NCBI GenBank assembly: GCA_041946825.1 | Contig: JBHGBD010000013.1 | Span: 146,678 to 210,677 of the forward strand | Source of the DNA: CAZTHM01 sp041946825 | Lineage (GTDB): Bacteria; Acidobacteriota; Terriglobia; UBA7540 | DNA: 64,000 nt | Direction of reading: 5' to 3' | Shown: one piece after another, positions 10,236 through 19,909 of the stretch | How positions within the stretch are numbered: position 1 is the first letter of the stretch | Layout of the letters: the number at the start of each line of letters is the position of its first letter | The notes under the pieces: generated by a model | What the model was told of the DNA's origin: nothing | Seen by the model: the letters and a program-made list of their open reading frames with translations, nothing else | Databases searched by the model: none | Made by a program: the position numbers and the translations under genes

Positions 10236-11834
10236 TCAGTGCGCCCAATAGTCGGGAAGCAGGATTTTGAACTTAAACGCAGAAGCGGGGATTTGATATT
10301 CATCAAGGAGAGGAGATGGAGGACCCGATCTCTCACCCGTTTGGCCCGGCTCTGTGGTTTGACCTTCCAGGGCAATGCGAGTTGTGGTTCCCCTTTCGAA
10401 GGCGAGCGAAAGATCGGGGGCGAACCCAACGAAGTCGAGGCTTCGTTCCGCTTCGGGGTTCCGCATGAACCACAGCCAGACGTTGCCCGTCCGAAGGTTT
10501 TCCGCGCTGAGCAAGGTGATGCCGGTGTTGATGGCAATGACGTAGGGACTCACCCAGCCTGTCGTGGGATTGAAGGCGTCGACAAACCCGTAACGACCGT
10601 AGACTTTCCTTCCAAATTGCAGCACCATAGCGCGCAGGGCAGCGATGCAGATCTGGGGCGCGAACATCAGCGAACCTCCCGCTGCGCTGGGCACGACTGT
10701 GCCGTCAATCCTGGGATCGCGGCCTGAACCACCCCAGTCAACGTAACCCTTGGCGCTGTCGGATGCCGTTATACCCCAGACTTCGGAAGAATAGCCTGGG
10801 AATCGTTCGGACAGATCGACAGCCAACGCCTGCTGGGCGCGCGTGGCGGCCACAGAATTTGCGAAGTAGTCAACTCTCGGAACAAATTCAGGGGTTCGTG
10901 GGTTGGGCGCCCCGCGTCCCCGCAAGTCCACCCACGCCTGCGAATACTGGTGAGTGAAAAGTGGTCCACGGCCAACGTAGGTGTGTTCGCCCAGACTCGC
11001 GACAGGCAGGTTCCACGAGTACCAGGCGTCGGGCGAAATGGGGTGGGTCGGAGAACCGATGGCCAGCACGTAAAGAATCATGAGTTCGTTATATGTGTCC
11101 CAGCGGTAAGGAAGGAATCCCTTTTCCGGCGTCCAGCCATGACTCAAGGCTTTCCCGCTGCCATCGAGCATCCATCCAAAGTCCACGCGGTTGTATATCA
11201 GTGTTGCGAGTTGGACGATTTCGCTATCGTCTGAGAACGCCTGCCGAACTGTCAATATCCCCGCCAGTAGAAGCGCAGTGTCAATCGAGGAGATCTCGCT
11301 CTTCCATCGCCGTTCGCCCGTGGCGGCATCGACAAAGTGATAGAACCAGCCGCGTTCGTGAGGGGCGCGGCGGGCAAAGAAACGGAGCGTGGTGAGAACT
11401 CGCCGGCGGGCTAACTCCGGGCTGACCCACCGATGGTCGGCGGCAATGGCGAGCGCGGTTAATCCAAACCCCGTTGCTGCGATACTCGACACGCCGCGGT
11501 GATTTGGGTTGTCATCCGGCTTCCCGTCGATCCTCGCCCGGTCCAGCACCAAACCTGTGCGCAGGTTCGTTTGCTCCCAGAAGTATCGGAATGAACGGCG
11601 AGAGATGTCATCGAGCAGGGCGTTGTCACTTGCCGTTAAGCCCCCACTCATTTCCATCCGAGCCTGGGGCGGCGAGGCGCCGCCGACAATGGGCAGGCAC
11701 AGAATGGCCAACCAGAGGGTCAAACAACAGCGAGTGTCTCTGGGCTCCCAGAACCAGCGGGTAGCGACGTTGGGCATAATCACAAAGGAGGGACGCAACC
11801 AGCGAGACCGCGCGATCTCTCCCGACAACCCCAA
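10236..11834 (-). CDS. GH144-family (glucoamylase-like) endo-beta-1,2-glucanase, secreted
   Basis: 532 residues. The N-terminal stretch SFRYFWEQTNLRTGLV, then SIAATGFGLTALAIA, RGWFYHF and WDTYNELMILYVLAIGS, is the pattern of the glycoamylase (PF10091)/GH144 (alpha/alpha)6 fold, whose characterised members cut linear beta-1,2-glucan. A hydrophobic segment near residues 38-52 (LTLWLAILCLPIVGGA) acts as an export signal. The start is probably TTG 11834, five bases after AGGAGG; an in-frame ATG at 11777 has no ribosome site. It is convergent with the beta-1,2-glucan synthase module and ends 31 nt from it, so synthesis and breakdown of the same polymer sit together. Substrate is inferred from family and context. 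Confidence 0.82.
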   Translation of the reverse strand: MGLSGEIARSRWLRPSFVIMPNVATRWFWEPRDTRCCLTLWLAILCLPIVGGASPPQARMEMSGGLTASDNALLDDISRRSFRYFWEQTNLRTGLVLDRARIDGKPDDNPNHRGVSSIAATGFGLTALAIAADHRWVSPELARRRVLTTLRFFARRAPHERGWFYHFVDAATGERRWKSEISSIDTALLLAGILTVRQAFSDDSEIVQLATLIYNRVDFGWMLDGSGKALSHGWTPEKGFLPYRWDTYNELMILYVLAIGSPTHPISPDAWYSWNLPVASLGEHTYVGRGPLFTHQYSQAWVDLRGRGAPNPRTPEFVPRVDYFANSVAATRAQQALAVDLSERFPGYSSEVWGITASDSAKGYVDWGGSGRDPRIDGTVVPSAAGGSLMFAPQICIAALRAMVLQFGRKVYGRYGFVDAFNPTTGWVSPYVIAINTGITLLSAENLRTGNVWLWFMRNPEAERSLDFVGFAPDLSLAFERGTTTRIALEGQTTEPGQTGERSGPPSPLLDEYQIPASAFKFKILLPDYWAH

Positions 11835-12348
11835 TCCTCCCTCCTATCATTCTACCAAATGTGCAAAAAGCCTTCGAGTAATTTGACGGCCGTCACAAAG
11901 GATTTGTAAGTAGTATCAACAAGTGGGGTGTTCCCTGGAGGGTTCCACTCAATCCCCGGGGTTGGCGCCAGTCAATGTTGCGTAGCAGCATGCACGCCAT
12001 TGCCTGGGGCGTCTGCACGGTCCGGGCATCTACGCACTTGACTCCGGGACGTGGTCCGAACGCCTGTCGGCATGGTGTTGTCAAACCTCATGAAGATAAT
12101 GATAGGTCCGACGGGGCTCGAACCCCGACCCGCATCGTAAAACGGTCATGTCCCTCTCGACCGAGACCTCTCTTCCAAATTCCCTTCTGTCCTTTCCGAG
12201 GCAGGGGTTGCTACCGTCGTGCCCCCATGACACTAACTAGGTCATGAGGCTAGGCATTGTATCGCGAAATATCCTAACCTTGACAGGAACGGAATCGATG
12301 CCGTAGCATTCAGACAACAGGCACGAAGGGTGTGGGCAATTTCCGCTT
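11835..12348. other. Intergenic region with a decayed tRNA-like sequence
   Basis: About 0.5 kb between divergent genes. No protein gene is evident. On the minus strand, about 12104-12169 resembles a tRNA shortened in the D-arm: a GGGGTTCGAGCCCC T-arm-like hairpin followed by CGGACCT, which pairs at 6 of 7 positions with AGGTCTC about 60 nt upstream. The anticodon arm does not pair properly, so I do not call a functional tRNA. Confidence 0.3.
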
Positions 12349-15300
12349 GTGATAAAGAAGCTTGGCAAATACACGGTGAAGTCTGAGCTTGGCCGGGGGG
12401 CGATGGGTGTCGTCTACCTTGGGGAAGACCCGCGCCTGGGCCGCCTGGTCGCACTCAAGACGATGTCTTCCACCATTGACGACGCTGAGCTCTTGCAGCG
12501 GTTCTATCGCGAAGCTCAATCCGCCGGCAAGTTACACCACCCGAACATCGTTACCATTTACGACATCGATGAGGCAGATGGTATTCCGTTTATTGCCATG
12601 GAGTTCCTGGAAGGCGAAACCGTTGAGCGGATCATTGCCAGTCGCAAGGAACTCCCTCTCGTGAAAAAACTGGATATCATCGTTCAGGTCTGTAAAGGCC
12701 TCCACTACGCCCACCAAAATGGAATTGTGCATCGAGACGTAAAAGGCGGAAACATCGTTGTTAAGAATGACGGAACGGTGAAGCTGGTGGATTTCGGCAT
12801 TGCGCGGCTTGTTGCGTCGGCGGCGATGACCCGCGCCGGATTGGTCATGGGCACCCCCATGTATATGGCTCCTGAGCAGGTCATGGGCTTGCCTGTCGAT
12901 CATCGGGCGGACCTATTCTCAATTGGCGTCATCCTTTATGAATTCCTGACCTACAAAAATCCCTTCAGTGCTCCAGATACAGCGGCCATACTGTACAAGA
13001 TCGTTCAGGCGACCCCACCCCCTATCCATGACTCCTTCTCTGACTGCCCACCGGGACTGGAAGAGGCGGTTCAGCACGCTCTCGAGAAGGACCGGGAGAA
13101 GCGTTATCAGTCAGGAGAAGATTTCGCGTTCGATCTCCAGCAAATCGCCGATTCGATTCGGCGTGAGACGCTTGAGGCTTTTGTGGACGAAGGCCGTCAG
13201 CATCTGGAGCAGGGAGAGTTTGAACTTGCCAAAGAATCTCTCCGCAGGGTGCTGGAGATAGACAGCAATCACAATATCGCCCGGAACCTCCTCGTTAAAG
13301 TGAAGGAGCATATGCTCCATGTCCAGAATCAACAGAGGATCGAGGAGATTCTGCCTCAAGCGAACGAATTCCTGGCCGCGGAAAATTATGACCAGGCGAT
13401 CGCATTTCTCGACGAAGTTCTGCAGCTTGACCCCGACCAGCCCTCGGCCAAGGACCTGAAGCGCCGAGCTTCGGCGGCGCGCGCGCGCAGACTGAAGCTG
13501 GTACAGCAAATGGAGAGCGCCGGTAAATTGGCGGAGGCGGGGGATTTGTCGGGAAGCAAAGCTCAACTTGATGAAGTGTTGGCGATCGATCCGCAGCACA
13601 CATCGGCGCAAGCCCTGATGAGCTGGGTAACACGAGAAATGGGGGAGCAGGAACGCCAGCGCAATGTCCGCAGGTATCTTGCCACCGCGCGCGCTCATTC
13701 TGAAGCGAAGGACTATATCCAAGCGCTCAACCTCCTGGAAAAGGCTCGTGAGCTTGACCCCCTTAGTATCGAAGTCGAAACCCTGACGCGCTCGGTCTTG
13801 AAAGAGAGGGAGAAGGAAGAACGCCGCAAGGTCCTCGAAGAGCGGATTGTCCAGATGCAGCAAGCGCTCGACCAGGAACAATTTGAAGAGGCGCTCCTGC
13901 TTGCCGACCAGACCCTGCAGGAGTTTCCTGGCGACCAGCGCCTTAGTGGCCTCCACGCGCAGGCTGCGAGACTGACGGAGATCCAGCGGAAACGCCGGTA
14001 CGTCGACGATCAGTTGCAGGCTGCACGCGGGCTCTTTTTGAAGGATCAGTACGCCGAAGCGATTCGGGTCCTGCAGGACGCGCTTGAGGCGGTGCCCGAA
14101 GATATCGGACTGACTTCGTTTTTGAAGACCGTCGAGGAGGCCCAGGAACGATCGAGACTTGAATCGCTCCGCCAACAAGCCGTTCGCGAGATTAACGATC
14201 TGATACGAGACAACAACTTCTCTCTTGCCATTGAGGCCGCGCAGAGGGCTATGGCTCGTGTGGGAGAATCTCAGGAACTCCAGAGCCTTCTGCAATTAGC
14301 ACAAACCGGGCAGACGGAGCATCAGCGCCAGGAGCGAGTGCGGGAGGTACTCAGTCAGGCGAAGGCTATTGCCCAGGAAGAGCGGTTCGAAGATGCAATC
14401 CGTTTTCTGGAAGAAGCCAAGACTCAGGATAGGGCCTCGGAAATTGTTTCGCTTCTAAGCACGACGCGACAGCAGTGGCGGCAATTCGAGCAGCGACGGG
14501 ACGATGCGATCAAGCGGGCCCGAAAATTGCTCGAAGATGGCGAAGGAGCCAAAGCCCTGGCGTTGTTGGAGGCATCACCCAAGTCATATCGCCGGAACGA
14601 GGCTTTCCGGGAAGTCTATGACCAAAGCCGCGAGAGTGTGCGGAGGGCGGGATTGGTCCAGCGGGCCGTCGAGCAGGTGGCGTCAAGTTTGCGGCGCGGG
14701 GACCTGGGGCAGGCCGAGGCGTTGCTCAGGGATGCGCTTCAGACGTATGGAGAGGATCCGGCGCTGGCGGAGGTTGAGAAGCGGCTTAAGGAAGAACAAT
14801 TTCAGGCAGCGCAGGCCGCGTGGCGCGAGGCGCTGAACAAGGCCAAGGGGGCAGTTGAAGCCAAGGAATACGGACGGGCCATGGAGTTGCTCCAAGGACT
14901 CCCCGCAGAGATCAATCAGATCCCTGCACTCTCCGCACAGGCTCAGGCGATACAAGCGCGGATCGTGGAAGCGGAGGCGGAGCTCGAGCGGAAGCGGGCT
15001 CAAGAGGCGCGGGACCGGGCTATCGAGGAGATATGTGCTCAAGCGCAGGAGGCTGTTAAGGCCCGGGAGTTTGACCGCGGCGCCGCCGTAATCGAGGCCG
15101 GCTTGCAGGCTCATCCGCGTGAGGCGAGGCTTCTTAAACTCCTTGGGACGATCAAAGAGGCTGAGGCCAATTACAGGCACGAGCAGAAAATCATCGGAGC
15201 AGTGCGGCAGGCCGAGGAGTTGCGGCAACGGGGTCAACTGGAAGACGCCTATGTGCTTATCGAGGAGGCATTGCACAGCCTTGGGAGCGATGTCCGGCTG

Positions 15301-17193
15301 CGGGAGTTACAGAAGAAACTGGGTGAACAAAGGGAGCGACAGGAAGCCCAGGCTCGCAAACAGGCTGTCAGTGAAATGCAAAAGCTCGACCGAACAGTCC
15401 GGTCGGTTACCGATCCAGCGAAACTCGGGGGGTTGATCGGGCAGGTCAAACTCCTGGCAGATCGATGGCCGAAGGATGAGCGCATCCAGTCGTTGGCTCA
15501 AGGAATCGCCAAGTACCATAAAGAACAGGTGAAGCTCGCTGCCGATGCAAAAACCGCTGCCGACAAGCCGCTACATGGTGCCCCAGAGCGTGTGGGCGCC
15601 TTGGTGAAGAGTGCCAACGAAGTCGACACGACGCTGGTAGGCACCCCGGTTGTACGCCCGCCGCAAGCTGACTCTCGGGCCGCCCGGTCGGTTGGGGCCG
15701 CACCTCAAGTTCGCCCGACTCCAACTCGCATCCCGAGAGTTTTACTGGTGGGGGGGGCTCTAGCACTTGTCGGCGTCTTGGCCGCCTTGTCAATCTTTCT
15801 GAAGAATAGAATCCCCCAGCCTGCGCCCACGCCCTCTACCTCGGCAGTGGAGGTCGTCACGGTTCCCGAAGGCGCGAGGATTAAGGTTGACGGCCGGGAG
15901 TGTGTGACTCCTGGCTGCAAGCTCAGTCTTTCTGTCGGCAGCCATCGCCTGGAAGCGGAGCTAAATGGATATCAACCCGTGATTAAGGAATTCGATGTGG
16001 ATCCGTCCAACCTCCAGGCGACCGAACAAATCCGGCTAAACTTGGAGCCGATCTCAATACCAAACGCGTCCTCATCCGAGTCAAGCTCCGCAACAGCGAC
16101 TGGGCCGCGATTAGGCACTTTGGTGGTTAGCACGGGAGAGGCTGGCGTGGACGTGTTTCTCAATGACAGGCGATACGGCCTCACGGGAAAAGATGGCATT
16201 TTGCGAGCACCTCTGGAAGAGAACGCTTATACGGTGCGCATTCAAAAGAGTGGGTTTGAGTCGGTGTCACCCCGCAGGGTACAAGTCCGCAAGGCGAGTG
16301 AGACGCAAGTGAGCTTCAACCTGACCCCGGTCCCTCAGATGGCCTCCCTATTGATTCGGGACGCGACCGGAGGCGCAAATGTCCTCGTTGACGGCCAAGC
16401 CATAGGAATTGTCCAGCCGGGCGGCGAATTCACAGCCAATGTCAGTCCGGGAGACCATTGGGTTGAATTGACCAAGGACCACTTCAGACCAGCCCGAGTG
16501 CAACGTAATTTTGGCGCTGGGAAGACCGTGACGATAGGTAAGGAAATCTCGGAGTTGGCGCTCTTACCTCCGACGGTTGCTCCCCCTCCCAAACCCGTCG
16601 CGCCTGCGGTCGACCCGCAGGCGGAGGAATGGAAGCGCATCAGCGCGAGCACAGATCCAAGGGTATTCGAGGATTTTCAGCGCAAATACCCTTCCGGCCA
16701 ATTCGCAGAGCAAGCGGCGAAGAAGGCAGAGCAATTGGAATGGAATTCGGTACAGACCAGCAGAGACCCAGCTGTCCTCAAGGCGTTCGTGGCGAAACAC
16801 CCGGGTGGTCCATTCTCCCAGGCGGCCGAGCGACAAATTGAGGCACTGCAAAATTCCGCACGTTCGTCGGAAGATCGCCGAAGAGTGCTGGATGCGCTCA
16901 GACGATACTCCACAGCAGTGGAGCGGGGAGACCTAAATGAAGTATTAGCAGTCTGGCCGGGACTCCAGAGGAAGCAGCAAAACACGCTCAAAGACTCCTT
17001 TAAGCGCTTCCGCTCGATCAAGATGGAATTCCGTCCCCTAGGCGAGCCCCTAATTAACGGGGAAATGGCTAAGGTCATGTGCCAGAGGACTGTGGCAAGC
17101 ACTGACGATCAGGGGTCCCACACGAGTTCTGAAAATGTCACGGTAAGCCTGCAGCAAGCCGCGCAGGGCTGGGTGATATTATCGATAGAGTAA
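12349..17193 (+). CDS. Giant Ser/Thr protein kinase with TPR-like repeats and PEGA domains
   Basis: 1614 residues from GTG 12349. A complete PknB-like kinase domain occupies about residues 7-265: glycine loop GRGAMG, VALK lysine, HRDVKGGN near 127 and DFG near 148. About 800 residues of helical, charge-rich repeats follow (270-1080, patterns such as GEFELAKESLRRVLEID), resembling degenerate TPRs and coiled coil. One membrane helix lies near 1127-1148 (VLLVGGALALVGVLAALSI). Beyond it are three PEGA-type beta domains (about 1163-1230, 1255-1320, 1330-1395), two short helical repeats and a C-terminal domain resembling NTF2/SnoaL folds. The kinase faces the cytoplasm and the PEGA part the periplasm, so it probably couples envelope signals to phosphorylation. 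Targets are unknown. Confidence 0.9.
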   Translation: MIKKLGKYTVKSELGRGAMGVVYLGEDPRLGRLVALKTMSSTIDDAELLQRFYREAQSAGKLHHPNIVTIYDIDEADGIPFIAMEFLEGETVERIIASRKELPLVKKLDIIVQVCKGLHYAHQNGIVHRDVKGGNIVVKNDGTVKLVDFGIARLVASAAMTRAGLVMGTPMYMAPEQVMGLPVDHRADLFSIGVILYEFLTYKNPFSAPDTAAILYKIVQATPPPIHDSFSDCPPGLEEAVQHALEKDREKRYQSGEDFAFDLQQIADSIRRETLEAFVDEGRQHLEQGEFELAKESLRRVLEIDSNHNIARNLLVKVKEHMLHVQNQQRIEEILPQANEFLAAENYDQAIAFLDEVLQLDPDQPSAKDLKRRASAARARRLKLVQQMESAGKLAEAGDLSGSKAQLDEVLAIDPQHTSAQALMSWVTREMGEQERQRNVRRYLATARAHSEAKDYIQALNLLEKARELDPLSIEVETLTRSVLKEREKEERRKVLEERIVQMQQALDQEQFEEALLLADQTLQEFPGDQRLSGLHAQAARLTEIQRKRRYVDDQLQAARGLFLKDQYAEAIRVLQDALEAVPEDIGLTSFLKTVEEAQERSRLESLRQQAVREINDLIRDNNFSLAIEAAQRAMARVGESQELQSLLQLAQTGQTEHQRQERVREVLSQAKAIAQEERFEDAIRFLEEAKTQDRASEIVSLLSTTRQQWRQFEQRRDDAIKRARKLLEDGEGAKALALLEASPKSYRRNEAFREVYDQSRESVRRAGLVQRAVEQVASSLRRGDLGQAEALLRDALQTYGEDPALAEVEKRLKEEQFQAAQAAWREALNKAKGAVEAKEYGRAMELLQGLPAEINQIPALSAQAQAIQARIVEAEAELERKRAQEARDRAIEEICAQAQEAVKAREFDRGAAVIEAGLQAHPREARLLKLLGTIKEAEANYRHEQKIIGAVRQAEELRQRGQLEDAYVLIEEALHSLGSDVRLRELQKKLGEQRERQEAQARKQAVSEMQKLDRTVRSVTDPAKLGGLIGQVKLLADRWPKDERIQSLAQGIAKYHKEQVKLAADAKTAADKPLHGAPERVGALVKSANEVDTTLVGTPVVRPPQADSRAARSVGAAPQVRPTPTRIPRVLLVGGALALVGVLAALSIFLKNRIPQPAPTPSTSAVEVVTVPEGARIKVDGRECVTPGCKLSLSVGSHRLEAELNGYQPVIKEFDVDPSNLQATEQIRLNLEPISIPNASSSESSSATATGPRLGTLVVSTGEAGVDVFLNDRRYGLTGKDGILRAPLEENAYTVRIQKSGFESVSPRRVQVRKASETQVSFNLTPVPQMASLLIRDATGGANVLVDGQAIGIVQPGGEFTANVSPGDHWVELTKDHFRPARVQRNFGAGKTVTIGKEISELALLPPTVAPPPKPVAPAVDPQAEEWKRISASTDPRVFEDFQRKYPSGQFAEQAAKKAEQLEWNSVQTSRDPAVLKAFVAKHPGGPFSQAAERQIEALQNSARSSEDRRRVLDALRRYSTAVERGDLNEVLAVWPGLQRKQQNTLKDSFKRFRSIKMEFRPLGEPLINGEMAKVMCQRTVASTDDQGSHTSSENVTVSLQQAAQGWVILSIE

Positions 17194-17330
17194 ACCACTG
17201 CCTGCTCAGGAACCTCCTGCTACGGATTATCTTCACTTTCGCCAAAGATCGGACTTGACAAAATGTCCGTATCGACATAGAGTATTGCTCGGGTCGCTGC
17301 GTACAAATCCAGATAATTCAAACGATCGGG

Positions 17331-17351
17331 CCCCCGCAATGAAGGCGGGGG
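17331..17351 (+). promoter_or_regulatory. GC-rich stem-loop upstream of barrel gene
   Basis: Perfect 7-bp stem CCCCCGC/GCGGGGG with a 7-nt loop, about 40 nt before the start of the downstream barrel gene. No T-run follows, so it is more likely a leader structure or weak terminator than a strong intrinsic terminator. Confidence 0.3.
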
Positions 17352-17390
17352 AAGCGAAGCATAACCAGCATTCAAAAGCTGGGAGGGGAG

Positions 17391-18734
17391 ATGGGAATGA
17401 TGCTGCGAAAGCTCCAGCTGTGCGTATTTGCGTCCCTTACATGCTGCTTAGTGACTGCGACAGCGACAGCGCAGACCAGCGGCAACAAACTCATCAATAC
17501 GATCCCGTATCTTTATGGTTCCGATGGCCTGACTCTTCCGAACCCCTTTCACGAAGCCCACTTTACGGGGAGTTCCCTTGAGAACTTCACCCCCTTGAAC
17601 AGCGCGCTCGCCAGCCAACTGGTCTTGCTCCAGGGATCTTCCCCCGCATCTGGCTTTACGTATGCTTTCGACCAGTCTCTCGGTGTCTATACACTCTCGA
17701 CGCAGAACTTCGGCCCGATTTTGACCGAGCGTGCCGAAACAATTGGCCGCCACAAATTTCTTTTGGGATTTTCCTATCAGTATTTCAATTTCGATACCAT
17801 CGATGGGATCGACCTCAAGAAGATTCCTTCCGTTTTCACTCATGAACCTGATACCGGACCAGGCGGCACTCCCGCGGCGTACGAAGCCGATTACATCACG
17901 TCAAACAACTCGATTAGCCTGACCCTCAACCAGTACACCACCTTCGTGACCTTCGGGATTACCAAGAACCTGGACATTTCGGCGGCGATCCCAATTGTAA
18001 GCACGCGTTTTAGGGTGGATTCCGATGCCACGATTCATCGAATGCAGCCGACATACGTGGGCTGCGGTGGTCCCGGCATTCCTGGCATTTGTCACTATTT
18101 TGATCCGAATGATAGGGCAAATAGTGTCGAAAAGGACTTTCCTGGTTCTGGGACCGCGTCAGGCTTGGGTGACATCACGATTCGCGTCAAAGGAACTGTC
18201 TGGAAGGGTGAGAGAGCAGCTTTCGCGGCTGCGGCTGACGTCCGGACACCGACTGGAGATGAATCCAATTTTCTCGGATCGGGAGCCGTCGGCTTTAAGC
18301 CCTTTGCCGCCTTCTCATACCACTATAAGCGGGTGTCACCAGAAGTCAACGTGGGTTACCAGTGGAATGGCAGCAGCGTGCTTGCAGGTGACGTCCGGAC
18401 CGGGGCGAAGCAGCGTCTGCCCAATCAATTCTTTTATGCCGTCGGGGCTTCAGTGGGAGCGGCAAAATATCTGTCGTTCGCCTTCGACCTGCTGGGCCAG
18501 CGCGTCATAAGTGGCGAACGCGTCTTCCTCGGATCCTACACTGACGCCCTGGGTCAGTCCTCCCCCTCAACCAATATCGGCAAAGGCTCTTACAACATGA
18601 CGAATGGCGCCGTCGGATTCAGAGTCAGCCCTGCTGACAAGCTCCTCATCACGGCCAATCTGTTGTTCAAGCTGGATGACGGCGGGCTTCGCGCCAACGT
18701 AGTCCCACTTGTCGGCTTTTCCTACACATTCTAG
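17391..18734 (+). CDS. Outer-membrane beta-barrel (transporter-like) protein, secreted
   Basis: 447 residues. ATG 17391 sits just after a GGGAGGGGAG ribosome site. A Sec signal peptide (hydrophobic LCVFASLTCCLV, cleavage near ATAQ) is followed by alternating beta-strand sequence such as GRHKFLLGFSYQYF, KNLDISAAIPIVS and GDITIRVKGTVW. The chain ends in an aromatic residue (VGFSYTF), as outer-membrane barrels usually do. It resembles the phenol MetA-degradation/transporter barrel proteins common in Acidobacteria. Substrate unknown. It follows the giant kinase on the same strand by about 200 nt but has its own leader hairpin. Confidence 0.78.
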   Translation: MGMMLRKLQLCVFASLTCCLVTATATAQTSGNKLINTIPYLYGSDGLTLPNPFHEAHFTGSSLENFTPLNSALASQLVLLQGSSPASGFTYAFDQSLGVYTLSTQNFGPILTERAETIGRHKFLLGFSYQYFNFDTIDGIDLKKIPSVFTHEPDTGPGGTPAAYEADYITSNNSISLTLNQYTTFVTFGITKNLDISAAIPIVSTRFRVDSDATIHRMQPTYVGCGGPGIPGICHYFDPNDRANSVEKDFPGSGTASGLGDITIRVKGTVWKGERAAFAAAADVRTPTGDESNFLGSGAVGFKPFAAFSYHYKRVSPEVNVGYQWNGSSVLAGDVRTGAKQRLPNQFFYAVGASVGAAKYLSFAFDLLGQRVISGERVFLGSYTDALGQSSPSTNIGKGSYNMTNGAVGFRVSPADKLLITANLLFKLDDGGLRANVVPLVGFSYTF

Positions 18735-18950
18735 GCGCCCCGATAGCGCGGTAACTCCTGGTCTTGAACTGCGGCGCCCAGGAGGGCGCGGGCCGAAAAG
18801 AATCGGACCCTTGGCCTGAGGTGCGATCAACCACCAATCTCGCCACCCAACCGCGAAGGCAGGGAAGAACGTCAACAGTGTCCCCGCCACATTCTCCCTT
18901 ATATGACCTGACTGTTTGATTGAGCCGATCCACGGACCGATCGGAATGGA

Positions 18951-19028
18951 TGGTAGGCCCGTGGGGACTCGAACCCCAGACCTCTACCGTGTCAAGGTAG
19001 CGCTCTAACCGGGCTGAGCTACGGGCCT
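18951..19028 (-). tRNA. tRNA-Val (GAC)
   Basis: Complete cloverleaf on the minus strand: acceptor AGGCCCG/CGGGCCT, D-stem GCTC/GAGC, anticodon stem CTACC/GGTAG with loop TTGACAC (anticodon GAC), T-stem TGGGG/CCCCA with TTCGAGT, discriminator A and an encoded CCA. All stems pair without mismatch. Confidence 0.96.
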
Positions 19029-19254
19029 ACAGGCTCTCTCATCGAAAGTAACCCAAGTCACGAGACGTGTCAACGCGGCTCGATCGCGCATTCTGGACAA
19101 TCAGGCGGGATTGAAATCGAGTCGAGAGCGTTGTTCCAGTGCGCGAGTCCACGAACAGTCACCGCTCTTTGGCCTGCGATTTTGAGCCGTCAGCCGGATT
19201 GGGGCCCTCACGCTCCCCGGCGTATAATATTCGCTGTCTGCGAGGGGGAACGGA

Positions 19255-19845
19255 ATGGACCGTGAAGCGGGGTGGCGACTTCTGTGCGAGTACACGAAGA
19301 ACGAAAATCTGCGCAAGCACGCGCTGGCGGTGGAGGCCTGCGTGCGCGCTTATGCGCGGAAGCTCGGAGAGGACGAGGAGACGTGGGGAGTGGTTGGCCT
19401 GATCCACGACTTTGACTACGAGGTCTATCCCAACGCGCCTGACCACCCGCTGAAGGGCAGCGAGATCTTAAAAGAATTGGGTTTTCCGGAAGAGCTCCGC
19501 CGGGCGATTCTTGCTCACGCCGATTACACCGGCGTGCCGCGCGACACTCAGCTTGCGAAGGTCTTGTTCGCCTGCGACGAGCTGGCGGGGTTTATCACCG
19601 CCTGCGCCTACGTGCGTCCCGACCGCATCAGCACGCTCGAAGCCAAATCCGTGCGGAAGCGCATGAAGGACAAAGCTTTTGCGCGCGCCGTGAGCCGCGA
19701 GGACATCACCAAGGGCGCGGAAGAACTCGGCGTCCCGCTCGACGAGCATATTGCATTTTGTATCGAGGCAATGCGCGCGATCGCGGCTAGTCTCGGTTTG
19801 GAACCACCAGCAACCGCCCCCTCCCCGCAAGGCTCTGGCAGTTGA
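19255..19845 (+). CDS. HD-domain protein (HDIG-type phosphohydrolase)
   Basis: 196 residues. Metal-binding HD-superfamily motifs are visible: LRKHALAVEAC (His22), GLIHDFDYE (His51-Asp52) and ILAHADYTG. The family hydrolyses phosphate esters, commonly of nucleotides; the substrate cannot be told here. The last 20 residues (PPATAPSPQGSGS) look like a flexible tail. ATG 19255 follows a GAGGGGGAA ribosome site. The next gene (DinB-like) starts 64 nt later on the same strand. Confidence 0.8.
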   Translation: MDREAGWRLLCEYTKNENLRKHALAVEACVRAYARKLGEDEETWGVVGLIHDFDYEVYPNAPDHPLKGSEILKELGFPEELRRAILAHADYTGVPRDTQLAKVLFACDELAGFITACAYVRPDRISTLEAKSVRKRMKDKAFARAVSREDITKGAEELGVPLDEHIAFCIEAMRAIAASLGLEPPATAPSPQGSGS

Positions 19846-19909
19846 CGGCGGGTACAATCCACCTTCCTTAGGAGAAGGATCGTCCATCCTCAGAAGGGGG
19901 GAATCAACC

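Noticed and set aside
12104..12169. Functional tRNA
   Set aside because: D-arm too short, anticodon stem unpaired and a mismatch in the T-stem.
18774..18789. Terminator GCGCCC/GGGCGC after the barrel gene
   Set aside because: Only 6 bp and no T-run follows; too weak to call.
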